Positions 1 to 6,685 of a stretch of 12,658 nucleotides of DNA are shown here, one piece after another. The translations under genes and the position numbers were made by a program. The notes beneath the pieces were generated by a model. The model made no database searches, was not told the origin of the DNA, and was given only the letters and a program-made list of their open reading frames with translations. This stretch comes from an uncultured Rhodocyclaceae bacterium (GTDB lineage Bacteria; Pseudomonadota; Gammaproteobacteria; Burkholderiales; Rhodocyclaceae), in assembly GCA_903930805.1 (NCBI GenBank), contig CAIYZZ010000504.1, positions 1-12,658 of the forward strand, read 5' to 3'. Each line of letters opens with the position of its first letter. The first letter of the stretch is position 1.

Positions 1-810
1 CATCGCCTCTACCAGATGCACGAGCGCGGCGACCTCAAGATCCCGGCGATCAACGTCAACGATTCCGTCACCAAGTCTAAATTCGACAACCTCTACGGCT
101 GCCGCGAGTCGCTGGTCGATGGCATCAAGCGCGCCACCGACGTCATGATCGCCGGCAAGGTCGCCCTGATCGCTGGTTATGGCGATGTCGGCAAGGGTTC
201 GGCGCAGGCCATGCGTGCGCTGTCGGCGCAAGTGTGGGTCACCGAGATCGATCCGATCTGCGCACTGCAAGCCGCGATGGAAGGCTACCGCGTCGTCACC
301 ATGGATTACGCCGCCGACAAGGCAGACATCTTCGTCACCTGTACCGGCAACTACCACGTCATCAACCACGACCACATGGCGCGCATGAAGGACCAGGCCA
401 TCGTCTGCAACATTGGCCACTTCGACAACGAGATCGACGTCGCCTCGATCGAGAAGTACGCGTGGGAAGAAATCAAGCCGCAGGTCGATCACGTTATCTT
501 CCCCGACGGTAAGCGCATCATCCTGTTGGCAAAGGGTCGCCTGGTGAACCTCGGCTGCGGCACCGGCCATCCGTCTTATGTGATGTCGTCGTCCTTCGCC
601 AATCAAACCATCGCCCAGATCGAACTGTTCACGCGCAATGCCGACTATCCCGTGGGTGTCTATGTGCTGCCCAAACATCTGGATGAAAAGGTGGCGCGCC
701 TGCAACTGCGCAAGCTCAACGCACAGCTGTCCGAACTGACCGATCAACAGGCTGCCTACATCGGCGTACCGAAGACAGGCCCGTACAAGACCGATAGCTA
801 TCGTTATTAA
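1..810 (+). CDS. ahcY: S-adenosylhomocysteine hydrolase (adenosylhomocysteinase), C-terminal part, 5' truncated by the window
   Basis: AhcY is a cytoplasmic NAD-dependent enzyme that reversibly splits S-adenosylhomocysteine into adenosine and homocysteine, removing the product inhibitor of methyltransferases. The frame is open from base 1, so the first visible Met (base 16) is internal. 269 codons are present, and roughly the first 200 residues of a long bacterial form of about 470 are missing. In fragment numbering, the active-site stretch with K25, D29, N30 and C34 is intact (equivalents of K186, D190, N191 and C195 of the rat enzyme). The Rossmann NAD motif GYGDVGKG lies at 59-66. GHFDNEID and [14 protein letters not shown] follow. 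The C-terminus ends KTDSYRY, the Lys/Tyr tail that completes the NAD site of the partner subunit. metF follows 65 nt downstream on the same strand, consistent with a methyl-cycle operon. Any SAH riboswitch would lie upstream, outside the window. Confidence 0.97.
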   Translation, partial: HRLYQMHERGDLKIPAINVNDSVTKSKFDNLYGCRESLVDGIKRATDVMIAGKVALIAGYGDVGKGSAQAMRALSAQVWVTEIDPICALQAAMEGYRVVTMDYAADKADIFVTCTGNYHVINHDHMARMKDQAIVCNIGHFDNEIDVASIEKYAWEEIKPQVDHVIFPDGKRIILLAKGRLVNLGCGTGHPSYVMSSSFANQTIAQIELFTRNADYPVGVYVLPKHLDEKVARLQLRKLNAQLSELTDQQAAYIGVPKTGPYKTDSYRY

Positions 811-819
811 GATGGCAGC

Positions 820-843
820 GGCACCGGCTGAAAAGTCGGTGCC
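820..843 (+). other. 10-bp RNA hairpin with GAAA tetraloop between ahcY and metF
   Basis: The arms GGCACCGGCT (820-829) and AGTCGGTGCC (834-843) pair along 10 bp, with one G·U at 827/836, and close on GAAA, a stable GNRA loop. No T-run follows, so it is not a standard intrinsic terminator. It lies 9 nt after the ahcY stop and 32 nt before the metF ATG, which has no good Shine-Dalgarno sequence. Possible roles are a stability or processing element, control of metF translation, or part of a wider RNA fold. It does not match the SAH riboswitch as I know it. The pairing is seen directly; the function is inferred. Confidence 0.6.
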
Positions 844-875
844 GGCAGGACGGCAACCACTTCCACTTTCTCGCC

Positions 876-1718
876 ATGAACCCTGAAATCTCTTTCGAAT
901 TTTTCCCTCCGCAATCGGCCGAGGGTCTCGACAAGCTGCGTGCCGTACGCGCCAAACTGGCGGTTGTCGGTCCGAGCTTTTTTTCCGTGACCTATGGTGC
1001 CGGCGGCTCGACGCGCGAGCGCACCTTCGACGTCATCATGGAGATCGCTGCGGAGGGTCATGCAGCCGCGCCGCACCTGTCGTGCATCGGTTCCACGCGC
1101 ACCGGCATTCGTGAGATTCTCAACACCTATCGCGCCAACGGCATCCGCCGACTCGTCGCGTTGCGTGGCGACCTGCCCTCCGGCATGGCCGACGCCGGCG
1201 AGTTCCGCTACGCCAACGAACTGGTCGAGTTCATCCGTGCCGAGACGGGCGACACCTTTCGCATCGAAGTCGCCGCCTATCCCGAATGGCATCCGCAGGC
1301 AAAAACGCCGCGCGAGGATCTGCTGAATTTCAAGCGCAAGGTCGCTGCCGGTGCCGACGCCGCCATCACGCAGTTCTTCTACAACGCCGATGCCTACGCC
1401 CACTTTGTCACCGAAGCACGCGCGCTGGGCATCGCCATTCCCATCGTGCCGGGCATCATGCCGATTGGCAGCTTCAGCAAGCTCGCGCGCTTCGCCGACA
1501 ACAGCGGTGCCGAAATTCCACGCTGGATGCGCAAGAAGTTCGAAAGCTTCGGCGACGATAGCGATTCGATCCGCGCCTTCGGCCTCGATGTCGTCACCGA
1601 ACTCTGCCAGCGCCTGATCGATCTCGGCGCCCCTGGCCTGCACTTCTACACGCTTAACCAGTCAATCCTGTCGCTCGAAATCGTGCGGCGGCTGGGTCTG
1701 GCAACTAACACCGGCTGA
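876..1718 (+). CDS. metF: 5,10-methylenetetrahydrofolate reductase
   Basis: This is a cytoplasmic FAD enzyme that reduces methylene-tetrahydrofolate to 5-methyl-tetrahydrofolate, the methyl donor for homocysteine remethylation to methionine. At 280 aa it is close to the 296 aa of E. coli MetF and should form the usual single TIM-barrel domain. The N-terminal SFEFFPP carries the proposed acid E8 (E28 in E. coli). The motif ALRGD gives D99 (D120 in E. coli), and TQFFYN gives Q166 (Q183 in E. coli). The C-terminal GLHFYTLNQ motif is also present. The ATG at 876 places the family motif right at the N-terminus, so this start is favoured although no convincing Shine-Dalgarno sequence precedes it (AGGA at 847-850 is too far away). 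It probably shares a transcript with ahcY. Its last 14 nt overlap the convergent transporter gene. Confidence 0.97.
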   Translation: MNPEISFEFFPPQSAEGLDKLRAVRAKLAVVGPSFFSVTYGAGGSTRERTFDVIMEIAAEGHAAAPHLSCIGSTRTGIREILNTYRANGIRRLVALRGDLPSGMADAGEFRYANELVEFIRAETGDTFRIEVAAYPEWHPQAKTPREDLLNFKRKVAAGADAAITQFFYNADAYAHFVTEARALGIAIPIVPGIMPIGSFSKLARFADNSGAEIPRWMRKKFESFGDDSDSIRAFGLDVVTELCQRLIDLGAPGLHFYTLNQSILSLEIVRRLGLATNTG

Positions 1719-2589
1719 CCAGGGCTATTCCCGCAATTACCAGTGCCGCGCCGAGCAGCTGGGCCAGTGAGAGGGGCTCGGCCAGCAGCCAGCCGGCAAA
1801 GCCGATAGTGGCTAGCGGCCCGAGCATGGAAACCAGCGCCACACGTGGGCTGCCTAACCGACGAATGGCCGCTGATTGTGCGAACACCGGCAGTGCCGTG
1901 GAAAACAAGCCCATCGCCAGCGCGTAGCCATACACCGGCCAAGGTTGCACCAGCGCTGTCACGGGCTGCACGGCGAGGAAATGGCCAAAAACGGCGGCGG
2001 TCGAAATCAGCGTGGCCAAGGCCGCGAAGCGCGCCGTACCCAGCCGACCGATCAGGCGCGCACTGCCGGTGAGATACACGGCGTAACAAACCGCCGAGCC
2101 GAACACCAGGCCGCTGCCCAGCCAGATCGTCGTCCCATCCGTCGCAAATTCAAGGTCGTGCCAAAATGCAGCGCCGATGCCGATGTAGCACAAGGCCAGC
2201 GCCGTAGCTTCCCGGCGCGTCGCCAACCGATGGGCCAAGGCCATACCAAACAATAGCGTCAGCGTCGGGTAGGTGAACAGGATCAGGCGTTCGAGACCTG
2301 CCGAGATGTATTGCAGGCCAAGAAAGTCGAAGACGCTAGCACCGTAATAGCCGGCCAGCCCCATGACGACCACTCCCACCCAGTCGCGCACTGACAAATT
2401 CGGCGCGCCACGCGAGGCCGTAATACCGACCCAGAGAAATACCGGCATGGCGAAAGCCATACGCAATGCCAGCAGCGTGATGGCGTCAACGCCATACGGA
2501 TAAGCGAGCTTGACGAGAATCGCCTTGAACGAGAAGCCGAAGGCGGCGAGGATGGCGAGCGCCATCCCGGCGCGATGGCCGGCGTTCAT
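1705..2589 (-). CDS. EamA/DMT-superfamily transporter
   Basis: This is an inner-membrane protein of 294 aa with about ten hydrophobic helices, arranged as two EamA repeats (roughly residues 8-143 and 153-291). The family comprises drug/metabolite transporters of the RhaT/YdcZ type that export amino acids, nucleobases or other small molecules; the substrate cannot be read from the sequence. Each repeat ends with the typical pattern of a Pro-containing helix followed by a short loop and a last helix (LFTYPTLTLLFG in the first, MLGPLATIGFAGWLLAEP in the second). It starts 3 nt after the stop of the YjgR-like gene on the same strand, so the two are probably co-transcribed and coupled in translation. 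Its stop lies inside the 3' end of convergent metF, leaving no room for a dedicated terminator between the two operons. Confidence 0.9.
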   Translation of the reverse strand: MNAGHRAGMALAILAAFGFSFKAILVKLAYPYGVDAITLLALRMAFAMPVFLWVGITASRGAPNLSVRDWVGVVVMGLAGYYGASVFDFLGLQYISAGLERLILFTYPTLTLLFGMALAHRLATRREATALALCYIGIGAAFWHDLEFATDGTTIWLGSGLVFGSAVCYAVYLTGSARLIGRLGTARFAALATLISTAAVFGHFLAVQPVTALVQPWPVYGYALAMGLFSTALPVFAQSAAIRRLGSPRVALVSMLGPLATIGFAGWLLAEPLSLAQLLGAALVIAGIALVSRC

Positions 2590-2592
2590 CAG

Positions 2593-4146
2593 CTAGCGGC
2601 GACGCCCGCCGCCCAGGATCGAACCGAGCACGCCGCGCACGATCTCGCGCCCGACCTGCGAGCCGATGGTGCGCGCGACACTCTTCGCCACCGTCTGCGC
2701 CAGGCCGTCGGTCTGCCCGCCGCGCGGTCCGGTGCGGCCAAACAGCAGGTCGCCGAACATGCCACCGAGCCCGCTGCCTTCTTCACGGCCGGCAGCGGGC
2801 GTCGTCCCGCCCGCATTATCCGGGCGTACCGTCTCGCCAGCGCCGACTTTTTGGGCTGGTGCGGCTACCGCGACCCGGGCAGTGAGTTTCTCGTAGGCCG
2901 ACTCGCGGTCGACCGTTTTTTCGTAAACACCGAACAATACCGAGGATTGAATGACCGCCTGCCGTTCGGCAGGCGTCAGCGGCCCGAGGCGCGAAGCCGG
3001 TGGCAGCACGAAGGCGCGCTCGACCACATTCGGCCGACCTTTCTCGTCGAGGAAAGAAACCAGCGCCTCGCCCACGCCCAACTCGGTGATCGCCACTGCC
3101 GCATTGAAGGCCGGGTTGGCGCGCATGGTTTCGGCTGCCGCCTTGACTGCCTTCTGGTCGCGCGGGGTGAAAGCACGCAGCGCATGCTGTACGCGGTTGC
3201 CAAGTTGGCCGAGCACCTTGTCGGGCACATCGAGCGGATTCTGCGTGACGAAATAGACGCCGACACCCTTGGAGCGGATCAGCCGCACCACCTGCTCAAC
3301 TTTGTCGACCAGCGCGGCCGGAGCATCATTGAAGAGCAGATGTGCCTCGTCAAAAAAGAACACCAGCTTCGGCTTCTCCAGGTCGCCAGCCTCGGGTAGC
3401 TGTTCGAACAATTCGGACAACAGCCAGAGCAGGAAGGTGGCATAAAGCTTGGGCGAATTCATCAACTGGTCGGCGGCGAGGATATTCACCACGCCGCGAC
3501 CGCCATCGGCTGTCTGCATCAGGTCGGCGATGTCGAGCATCGGCTCGCCGAAGAACTTGTCGCCGCCCTGATCTTCCAGCGTGAGCAAACCGCGCTGGAT
3601 GGCACCGATGGAGGCCGCCGAGACGTTGCCGTAGGTAGTCTTGAACTGGCTGGCGTTATCGCCGACATGCTGCGCCATGGCACGCAGATCCTTCAAGTCG
3701 AGCAGCAGCAGACCATTGTCGTCGGCAACGCGGAAGACGATCTGCAGTACGCCTTCCTGCGTTTCATTCAGTCCCAGCAGTCGCGCCAGCAGTAGCGGCC
3801 CCATATCGGAAATTGTCGCCCGCACGGGGTGACCGGCAATGCCGAGCACATCCCAGAACATAACCGGGTTGGCCCTGGGCTGCCAATCCGTCACACCAAG
3901 ACTGGCCAGCCGCTGCTGAAATTTGTCGGAAGCCGCACCCACCGCGCCGATGCCGGACAAGTCGCCCTTCACATCGGCCATGAACACCGGCACGCCGATG
4001 GCCGAAAACTGTTCGGCAAGACGTTGCAGGGTGACGGTCTTGCCGGTGCCAGTGGCTCCGGTGATGAGGCCGTGGCGGTTGGCAAGAGCGGGCAACAGGA
4101 CAAGTTCATTATCGCCAGCTTTGGCAATAGGCAGTGAATGGGTCAT
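2593..4146 (-). CDS. YjgR/DUF853 family HerA-like ATPase
   Basis: A 517-aa P-loop NTPase of the DUF853/YjgR family, related to the HerA/FtsK helicase-translocase group. Its cellular role is not established. Walker A is GATGTGKT at residues 30-37, near the N-terminus as is usual here. The family motif DVKGDLSG is at 58-65. Walker B is LVFFFDEAH at 261-269 with D266 and E267. A conserved TQNPLDVP follows at 301-308, a polar-residue sensor region. The tail from about 430 is a low-complexity Ala/Gly linker followed by a Gly-rich, Arg-rich segment ending GGGRRR; such a tail is normal in this family. The start ATG has AAGGA (bases 4163-4159) 12 nt upstream, a slightly long spacing. It is the first gene of a two-gene minus-strand operon with the EamA transporter. 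The length and intact motifs indicate a functional ATPase. Related Bacteroidetes and archaeal HerA proteins act with NurA nuclease, but no nuclease is nearby. Confidence 0.93.
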   Translation of the reverse strand: MTHSLPIAKAGDNELVLLPALANRHGLITGATGTGKTVTLQRLAEQFSAIGVPVFMADVKGDLSGIGAVGAASDKFQQRLASLGVTDWQPRANPVMFWDVLGIAGHPVRATISDMGPLLLARLLGLNETQEGVLQIVFRVADDNGLLLLDLKDLRAMAQHVGDNASQFKTTYGNVSAASIGAIQRGLLTLEDQGGDKFFGEPMLDIADLMQTADGGRGVVNILAADQLMNSPKLYATFLLWLLSELFEQLPEAGDLEKPKLVFFFDEAHLLFNDAPAALVDKVEQVVRLIRSKGVGVYFVTQNPLDVPDKVLGQLGNRVQHALRAFTPRDQKAVKAAAETMRANPAFNAAVAITELGVGEALVSFLDEKGRPNVVERAFVLPPASRLGPLTPAERQAVIQSSVLFGVYEKTVDRESAYEKLTARVAVAAPAQKVGAGETVRPDNAGGTTPAAGREEGSGLGGMFGDLLFGRTGPRGGQTDGLAQTVAKSVARTIGSQVGREIVRGVLGSILGGGRRR

Positions 4147-4177
4147 GGTCTGATGGAATCCTTATTTGATGCGGTGG

Positions 4178-4207
4178 AGCATAACCCAAAGCTAAATCAC
4201 GGAACAA
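4178..4207 (-). promoter_or_regulatory. Candidate sigma-70 promoter for the YjgR-like gene
   Basis: Read on the minus strand, TTGTTC (4207-4202) and TATGCT (4183-4178) are separated by 18 nt and lie about 30 nt upstream of the ATG. The -35 box matches the consensus only in TTG, so this is a weak prediction. The surrounding stretch 4170-4330 is the most AT-rich part of the window, as expected for a divergent promoter region. I could not find an equally good pair for the plus-strand cyclase gene. Confidence 0.35.
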
Positions 4208-4353
4208 ACTCGATAGACTCATTTGCATTAAAACAACAAGTTGCACAAGTAAGCTCAAAAAACACTTCAATTAACCCCGCTATTTGCCGTAACATCAATT
4301 TCGCAGCCTGCACAGAAACCATTTTTTACTGACGCGACCCGCCTATCCGCCCA

Positions 4354-5718
4354 ATGAAGCCGATTTCGGAAAAAACATCGCCACAATCGCCAAGCATTGA
4401 GGAAGTGCGACGCCTCAAACAGGAGGGCCTCAGCATGACCCAGATCATCGACCGCCTGAGCGGAGAAAACGCGACATCGCCGGTTGCGTCCGCAAAAGAA
4501 CCCACAGGTACTCCCTACGCAGCACCGCCGCAGGTAACGCTGGACAACATCGAACATCCGGCCTACATGATCAACCATAACTTCGAACTGGTATGGATCA
4601 ACCAGCATGCGCAGCAGCGATTTTTTGGTGGGCAACTCGACCTTCCCCAGACCAGCGACGCCCGCAATCTATTCCGCTTGCTGCCCGTGGGGAGTGGTGA
4701 GTGGGGCAGCCTACTGCACTTGCATATTGGCATCGCCAAGTCACGGTTGAACCCGGAAAGCTTTGGCAAACTCTGCCACGGACTCGATCCGGTCACCTAT
4801 GCGCGCCTGCAATCCGCCTACATCGAGACGGAGGCTGAACCGGTAAGGCCTGTCGTCGAAAGTCCCGTCTTCCTGCCCGGCCAAAAAGGCACCACGGCCG
4901 AGGAACAACTCCACACCGCCTACGCGTCGTATTTCCGCGAAGGCATTTTCATCGTCCTGTTGCCGGAAACCAATCACGCCAACGAAATGCTGAACCTGCT
5001 GGGGCGCCGCGATGAAGTCATCCGCGGCCTGTTGCGCAAGCGTCTGCCGGTACTGACCAACCTGGCGGCACTCGTATCTGACCTGCAAAGTTCGGTAAAA
5101 ATTTGCTCCGAACTACCGCCCGAGGAATATTTCGAACTGATCAACGAAATCTGGCGCGCCCTGGCGCCGATCTTCCGCAAATACAAGGGCACCTACGGCA
5201 AGCATGTCGGCGACGGCATGGTGTATTTCTTTTTTCCGCAGCCCGATAGCGACTATCTCGCCAATGCGCTGGCCTGCGCCGTCGAAATTCGCCAGGAAGT
5301 CCAGCGCTTGTCAAAGGCATGGCAAATTCGCAAGCAGTGGTTCAACGAACTGTTCCTCAACACCGGTATTACCGAAGGTCAGGAATGGCTGGGTACCTAC
5401 CAGTCGCCCACCAGCGTCGAGTTCGTCGTGCTCGGCGACACGATCAACCAGGCCGCACGAGTATCAGATTTCGCCCGCCACGGCAGCATCTGGGTGACCA
5501 AGAGCCTGATTGGCAAACTGCCTGCCGAGGAGCGCACCCGCGTCGTCTATGGCGTTCGCCGCCGCGCGCCCGAAGGCCGTGAAGTATTCGTCCCATCGAG
5601 CTTTTCGCAGGTATCGACACTGCTCGAACAGGAAGGCGCACGCATGGAAAAACTGCGCGATATCGCCACCCTGCCGATCACCGAAATCGTCGAAGTCAAA
5701 CCCCCAAATCCTGCGTAA
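4354..5718 (+). CDS. PAS-like / class III adenylate-guanylate cyclase protein
   Basis: A soluble 454-aa protein with no membrane segment, so probably a cytoplasmic maker of cAMP or cGMP. Residues 14-36 form a charged helix-turn-helix-like stretch. Residues 40-60 are a Pro/Ala-rich linker. Residues 61-170 look PAS-like (LDNIEHPAYMINHNFELVW at 63-81), faintly like the MmyB-type ligand-binding fold. Residues 235-415 are the cyclase homology domain. Both metal-binding Asp are present (D243 in VSDLQ, D287 in KHVGDG), as are the purine-selecting Lys K283 and the transition-state pair N365/R369 in GDTINQAAR. By alignment to the family pattern Y-(D/T)-x-x-G-D-x-V-N, the second specificity residue is V358, which is unusual. 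The ATG at 4354 lacks a Shine-Dalgarno sequence, whereas ATG 4435 (codon 28) has an excellent one; I keep 4354 because residues 14-36 look like real protein. It stands alone, divergent from the YjgR-like gene. Confidence 0.88.
   Translation: MKPISEKTSPQSPSIEEVRRLKQEGLSMTQIIDRLSGENATSPVASAKEPTGTPYAAPPQVTLDNIEHPAYMINHNFELVWINQHAQQRFFGGQLDLPQTSDARNLFRLLPVGSGEWGSLLHLHIGIAKSRLNPESFGKLCHGLDPVTYARLQSAYIETEAEPVRPVVESPVFLPGQKGTTAEEQLHTAYASYFREGIFIVLLPETNHANEMLNLLGRRDEVIRGLLRKRLPVLTNLAALVSDLQSSVKICSELPPEEYFELINEIWRALAPIFRKYKGTYGKHVGDGMVYFFFPQPDSDYLANALACAVEIRQEVQRLSKAWQIRKQWFNELFLNTGITEGQEWLGTYQSPTSVEFVVLGDTINQAARVSDFARHGSIWVTKSLIGKLPAEERTRVVYGVRRRAPEGREVFVPSSFSQVSTLLEQEGARMEKLRDIATLPITEIVEVKPPNPA
4421..4427 (+). 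promoter_or_regulatory. Strong Shine-Dalgarno-like site inside the cyclase gene, before ATG 4435
   Basis: AGGAGGG ends 7 nt before an in-frame ATG at 4435-4437 (codon 28 of the long form). The annotated ATG at 4354 has no such site. Either translation starts at 4435, giving a 427-aa protein without the N-terminal helix, or both starts are used, or the match is a by-product of the codons for Gln-Glu-Gly. Confidence 0.4.
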
Positions 5719-5749
5719 GGTTCGGGCAGGTGCCGTAAAATGTCGCATT

Positions 5750-5771
5750 GAGCGGGCCACATGGCCCGCTC
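5750..5771 (+). terminator. Perfect 9-bp hairpin after the cyclase gene, possible terminator
   Basis: GAGCGGGCC (5750-5758) and GGCCCGCTC (5763-5771) pair perfectly around the loop ACAT, 32 nt after the cyclase stop. The stem is very GC-rich. The following bases (GGCACTTATTAACC) contain only scattered T, so intrinsic termination may be inefficient. It could work with Rho or simply protect the 3' end. It separates the cyclase from the toxin–antitoxin operon. Confidence 0.55.
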
Positions 5772-5860
5772 GGCACTTATTAACCTCTCTCTTGGATGAG
5801 TGCCTGATGAAGGGTGCCATCAAATCGGACTTGGCGGTTTTCCTTCGTATCTAGCGCTCC

Positions 5861-5889
5861 TTGCATCAGACCGGAAAAGCGACCACAAT
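5861..5889 (+). promoter_or_regulatory. Candidate sigma-70 promoter of the toxin–antitoxin operon
   Basis: TTGCAT (5861-5866) and CACAAT (5884-5889) are 17 nt apart and lie about 35 nt upstream of the antitoxin ATG. Each box matches the consensus partly (3 and 4 of 6). Just downstream, AAGGCACCTT (5890-5899) is a short inverted repeat covering the expected transcription start, a plausible site for antitoxin autorepression. Both are inferences from pattern only. Confidence 0.35.
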
Positions 5890-5923
5890 AAGGCACCTTT
5901 TTTGGATTGAAACGAGGCACGAC

Positions 5924-6232
5924 ATGGAACAGGTTCTCGCCACCCGCTCGGTCAGCATCACCGAACTCAAACGCAGCCCCAGCGCCGTGCTCGAACAGGC
6001 CGGTGCCGAACCCGTGGCCGTCCTCAACCACAACCGCCCGGCTGCCTACCTGTTGTCGCCCGAGGTCTATGAGTCCATGCTGCAACGACTGAACGCCGAT
6101 CTGCGCACGGCGATTCAGGAAGGCATCGACAGCGGCCCGCCCATCGCGGCCGAGGATGTGTTCGCCGAACTGAATGCGCGTTACGCAGAGCCGAAGCGTC
6201 CCGCTGCGAAGATCGGAAAGCGCGCGGCCTGA
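5924..6232 (+). CDS. Type II antitoxin, Phd/YefM-like N-terminus
   Basis: A 102-aa antitoxin expected to bind and neutralise the toxin encoded next and, with it, to repress their shared promoter. Residues 9-56 (SVSITELKRSPSAVLEQAG, then PVAVLNHNRPAAYLLSPEVY) are the typical Phd/YefM DNA-binding and dimerisation fold. The second half differs from classical Phd: DLRTAIQEGIDSGPP at 59-73 resembles the toxin-binding tail of ParD-type antitoxins, which suits a ParE-like partner. The extreme C-terminus is Lys/Arg/Ala-rich (KRPAAKIGKRAA). The ATG at 5924 is chosen over the TTG at 5861 because GAGG (5914-5917) sits 6 nt upstream and the family homology starts here. The stop TGA shares its A with the toxin ATG, so translation is probably coupled. 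Confidence 0.88.
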   Translation: MEQVLATRSVSITELKRSPSAVLEQAGAEPVAVLNHNRPAAYLLSPEVYESMLQRLNADLRTAIQEGIDSGPPIAAEDVFAELNARYAEPKRPAAKIGKRAA

Positions 6233-6537
6233 TGGCGGCAGTTACGTTTTCGCCAAAGTCGCGGCAAGACCTGCTGGACATCGGCGACTACATCGCCAAG
6301 GACAGCCGGGGCAATGCCCGGCGTTTCGTTGCCAAGCTGATGGATCAGTGTAAGCGCATCGGTCGCGCCCCGCTGGGCTATGTCGGCCGCGAAGACTTGG
6401 CGCCCGGCCTGCGGATGGCTGCACTGGACCGCTATGTGATTTTCTTCCGCGTGCTTGATGGCTCCGTTCGCATTGAGCGGGTGCTGCATGGCGCACGCAA
6501 TCTGCCAGTCGTGATGGGCCAAGTGTCGAGCGATTAG
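6232..6537 (+). CDS. Type II toxin, ParE/RelE superfamily
   Basis: A 101-aa small basic protein of the ParE/RelE fold. The N-terminal FSPKSRQDLLDIGDYIA is the ParE-type helix region. The core strands read LRMAALDRYVIFFRV (60-74) followed by VRIERVLHGARN (79-90), the signature C-terminal part of ParE-like toxins. ParE members poison DNA gyrase, whereas RelE members cut mRNA on the ribosome. The sequence looks closer to ParE, and the clear RelE catalytic set is not obvious, so gyrase is the likelier target, but this is inference. It overlaps the antitoxin stop by one base (TGATG), the usual antitoxin-first order. Length is normal for the family with no sign of decay, so the module may be active. 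Confidence 0.9.
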   Translation: MAAVTFSPKSRQDLLDIGDYIAKDSRGNARRFVAKLMDQCKRIGRAPLGYVGREDLAPGLRMAALDRYVIFFRVLDGSVRIERVLHGARNLPVVMGQVSSD

Positions 6538-6597
6538 CAGGCGCACCCCATGGCTATGTCTCTTCCTGATGGGGAGGTATCATATCGGTCATTGAGG

Positions 6598-6626
6598 TTG
6601 CAGTGCGTTTCTAGTGCGTTTTTAAG
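6598..6626 (+). promoter_or_regulatory. Candidate promoter of the yebC–ruv operon, with a tandem repeat in the spacer
   Basis: TTGCAG (6598-6603) and TTTAAG (6621-6626) are 17 nt apart, about 60 nt upstream of yebC. The 9-base word AGTGCGTTT occurs twice, at 6602-6610 and 6613-6621, 11 nt apart, so the two copies fill the spacer and touch both boxes. That would be a sensible place for a regulator, but both promoter boxes are only moderate matches. Elsewhere in 6538-6685 I see only a weak CCCCAT/ATGGGG inverted repeat with a 17-nt loop (6546-6574). Confidence 0.3.
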
Positions 6627-6685
6627 GCCTGAAAGCGATACACAAACAACCTATCTAACTGAATAAATAATGAAAGGTAGATATC

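Noticed and set aside
811..875. SAH or SAM riboswitch between ahcY and metF
   Set aside because: Only one simple hairpin is visible and the conserved cores of the known classes are not recognisable; reported instead as an unassigned structure.
807..1643. 278-aa open frame on the minus strand opposite metF
   Set aside because: It mirrors the codons of metF in a GC-rich genome, has no recognisable motif, and metF is certain.
2575..3399. 274-aa open frame on the plus strand opposite the YjgR-like gene
   Set aside because: Composition is rich in Arg/Ala/His with no domain pattern; it is an antisense shadow of a well-supported gene.
5808..5855. Possible 15-codon leader peptide (ATG 5808) before the toxin–antitoxin operon
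   Set aside because: No Shine-Dalgarno sequence and no regulatory logic such as repeated codons or an attenuator.
5780..5890. Minus-strand frame upstream of the antitoxin, possibly a gene remnant
   Set aside because: The translation has no recognisable motif and no start or Shine-Dalgarno support; it is too short to call a pseudogene.
6546..6574. CCCCAT/ATGGGG inverted repeat after the toxin gene as a terminator
   Set aside because: Only six pairs with a 17-nt loop and no T-run.
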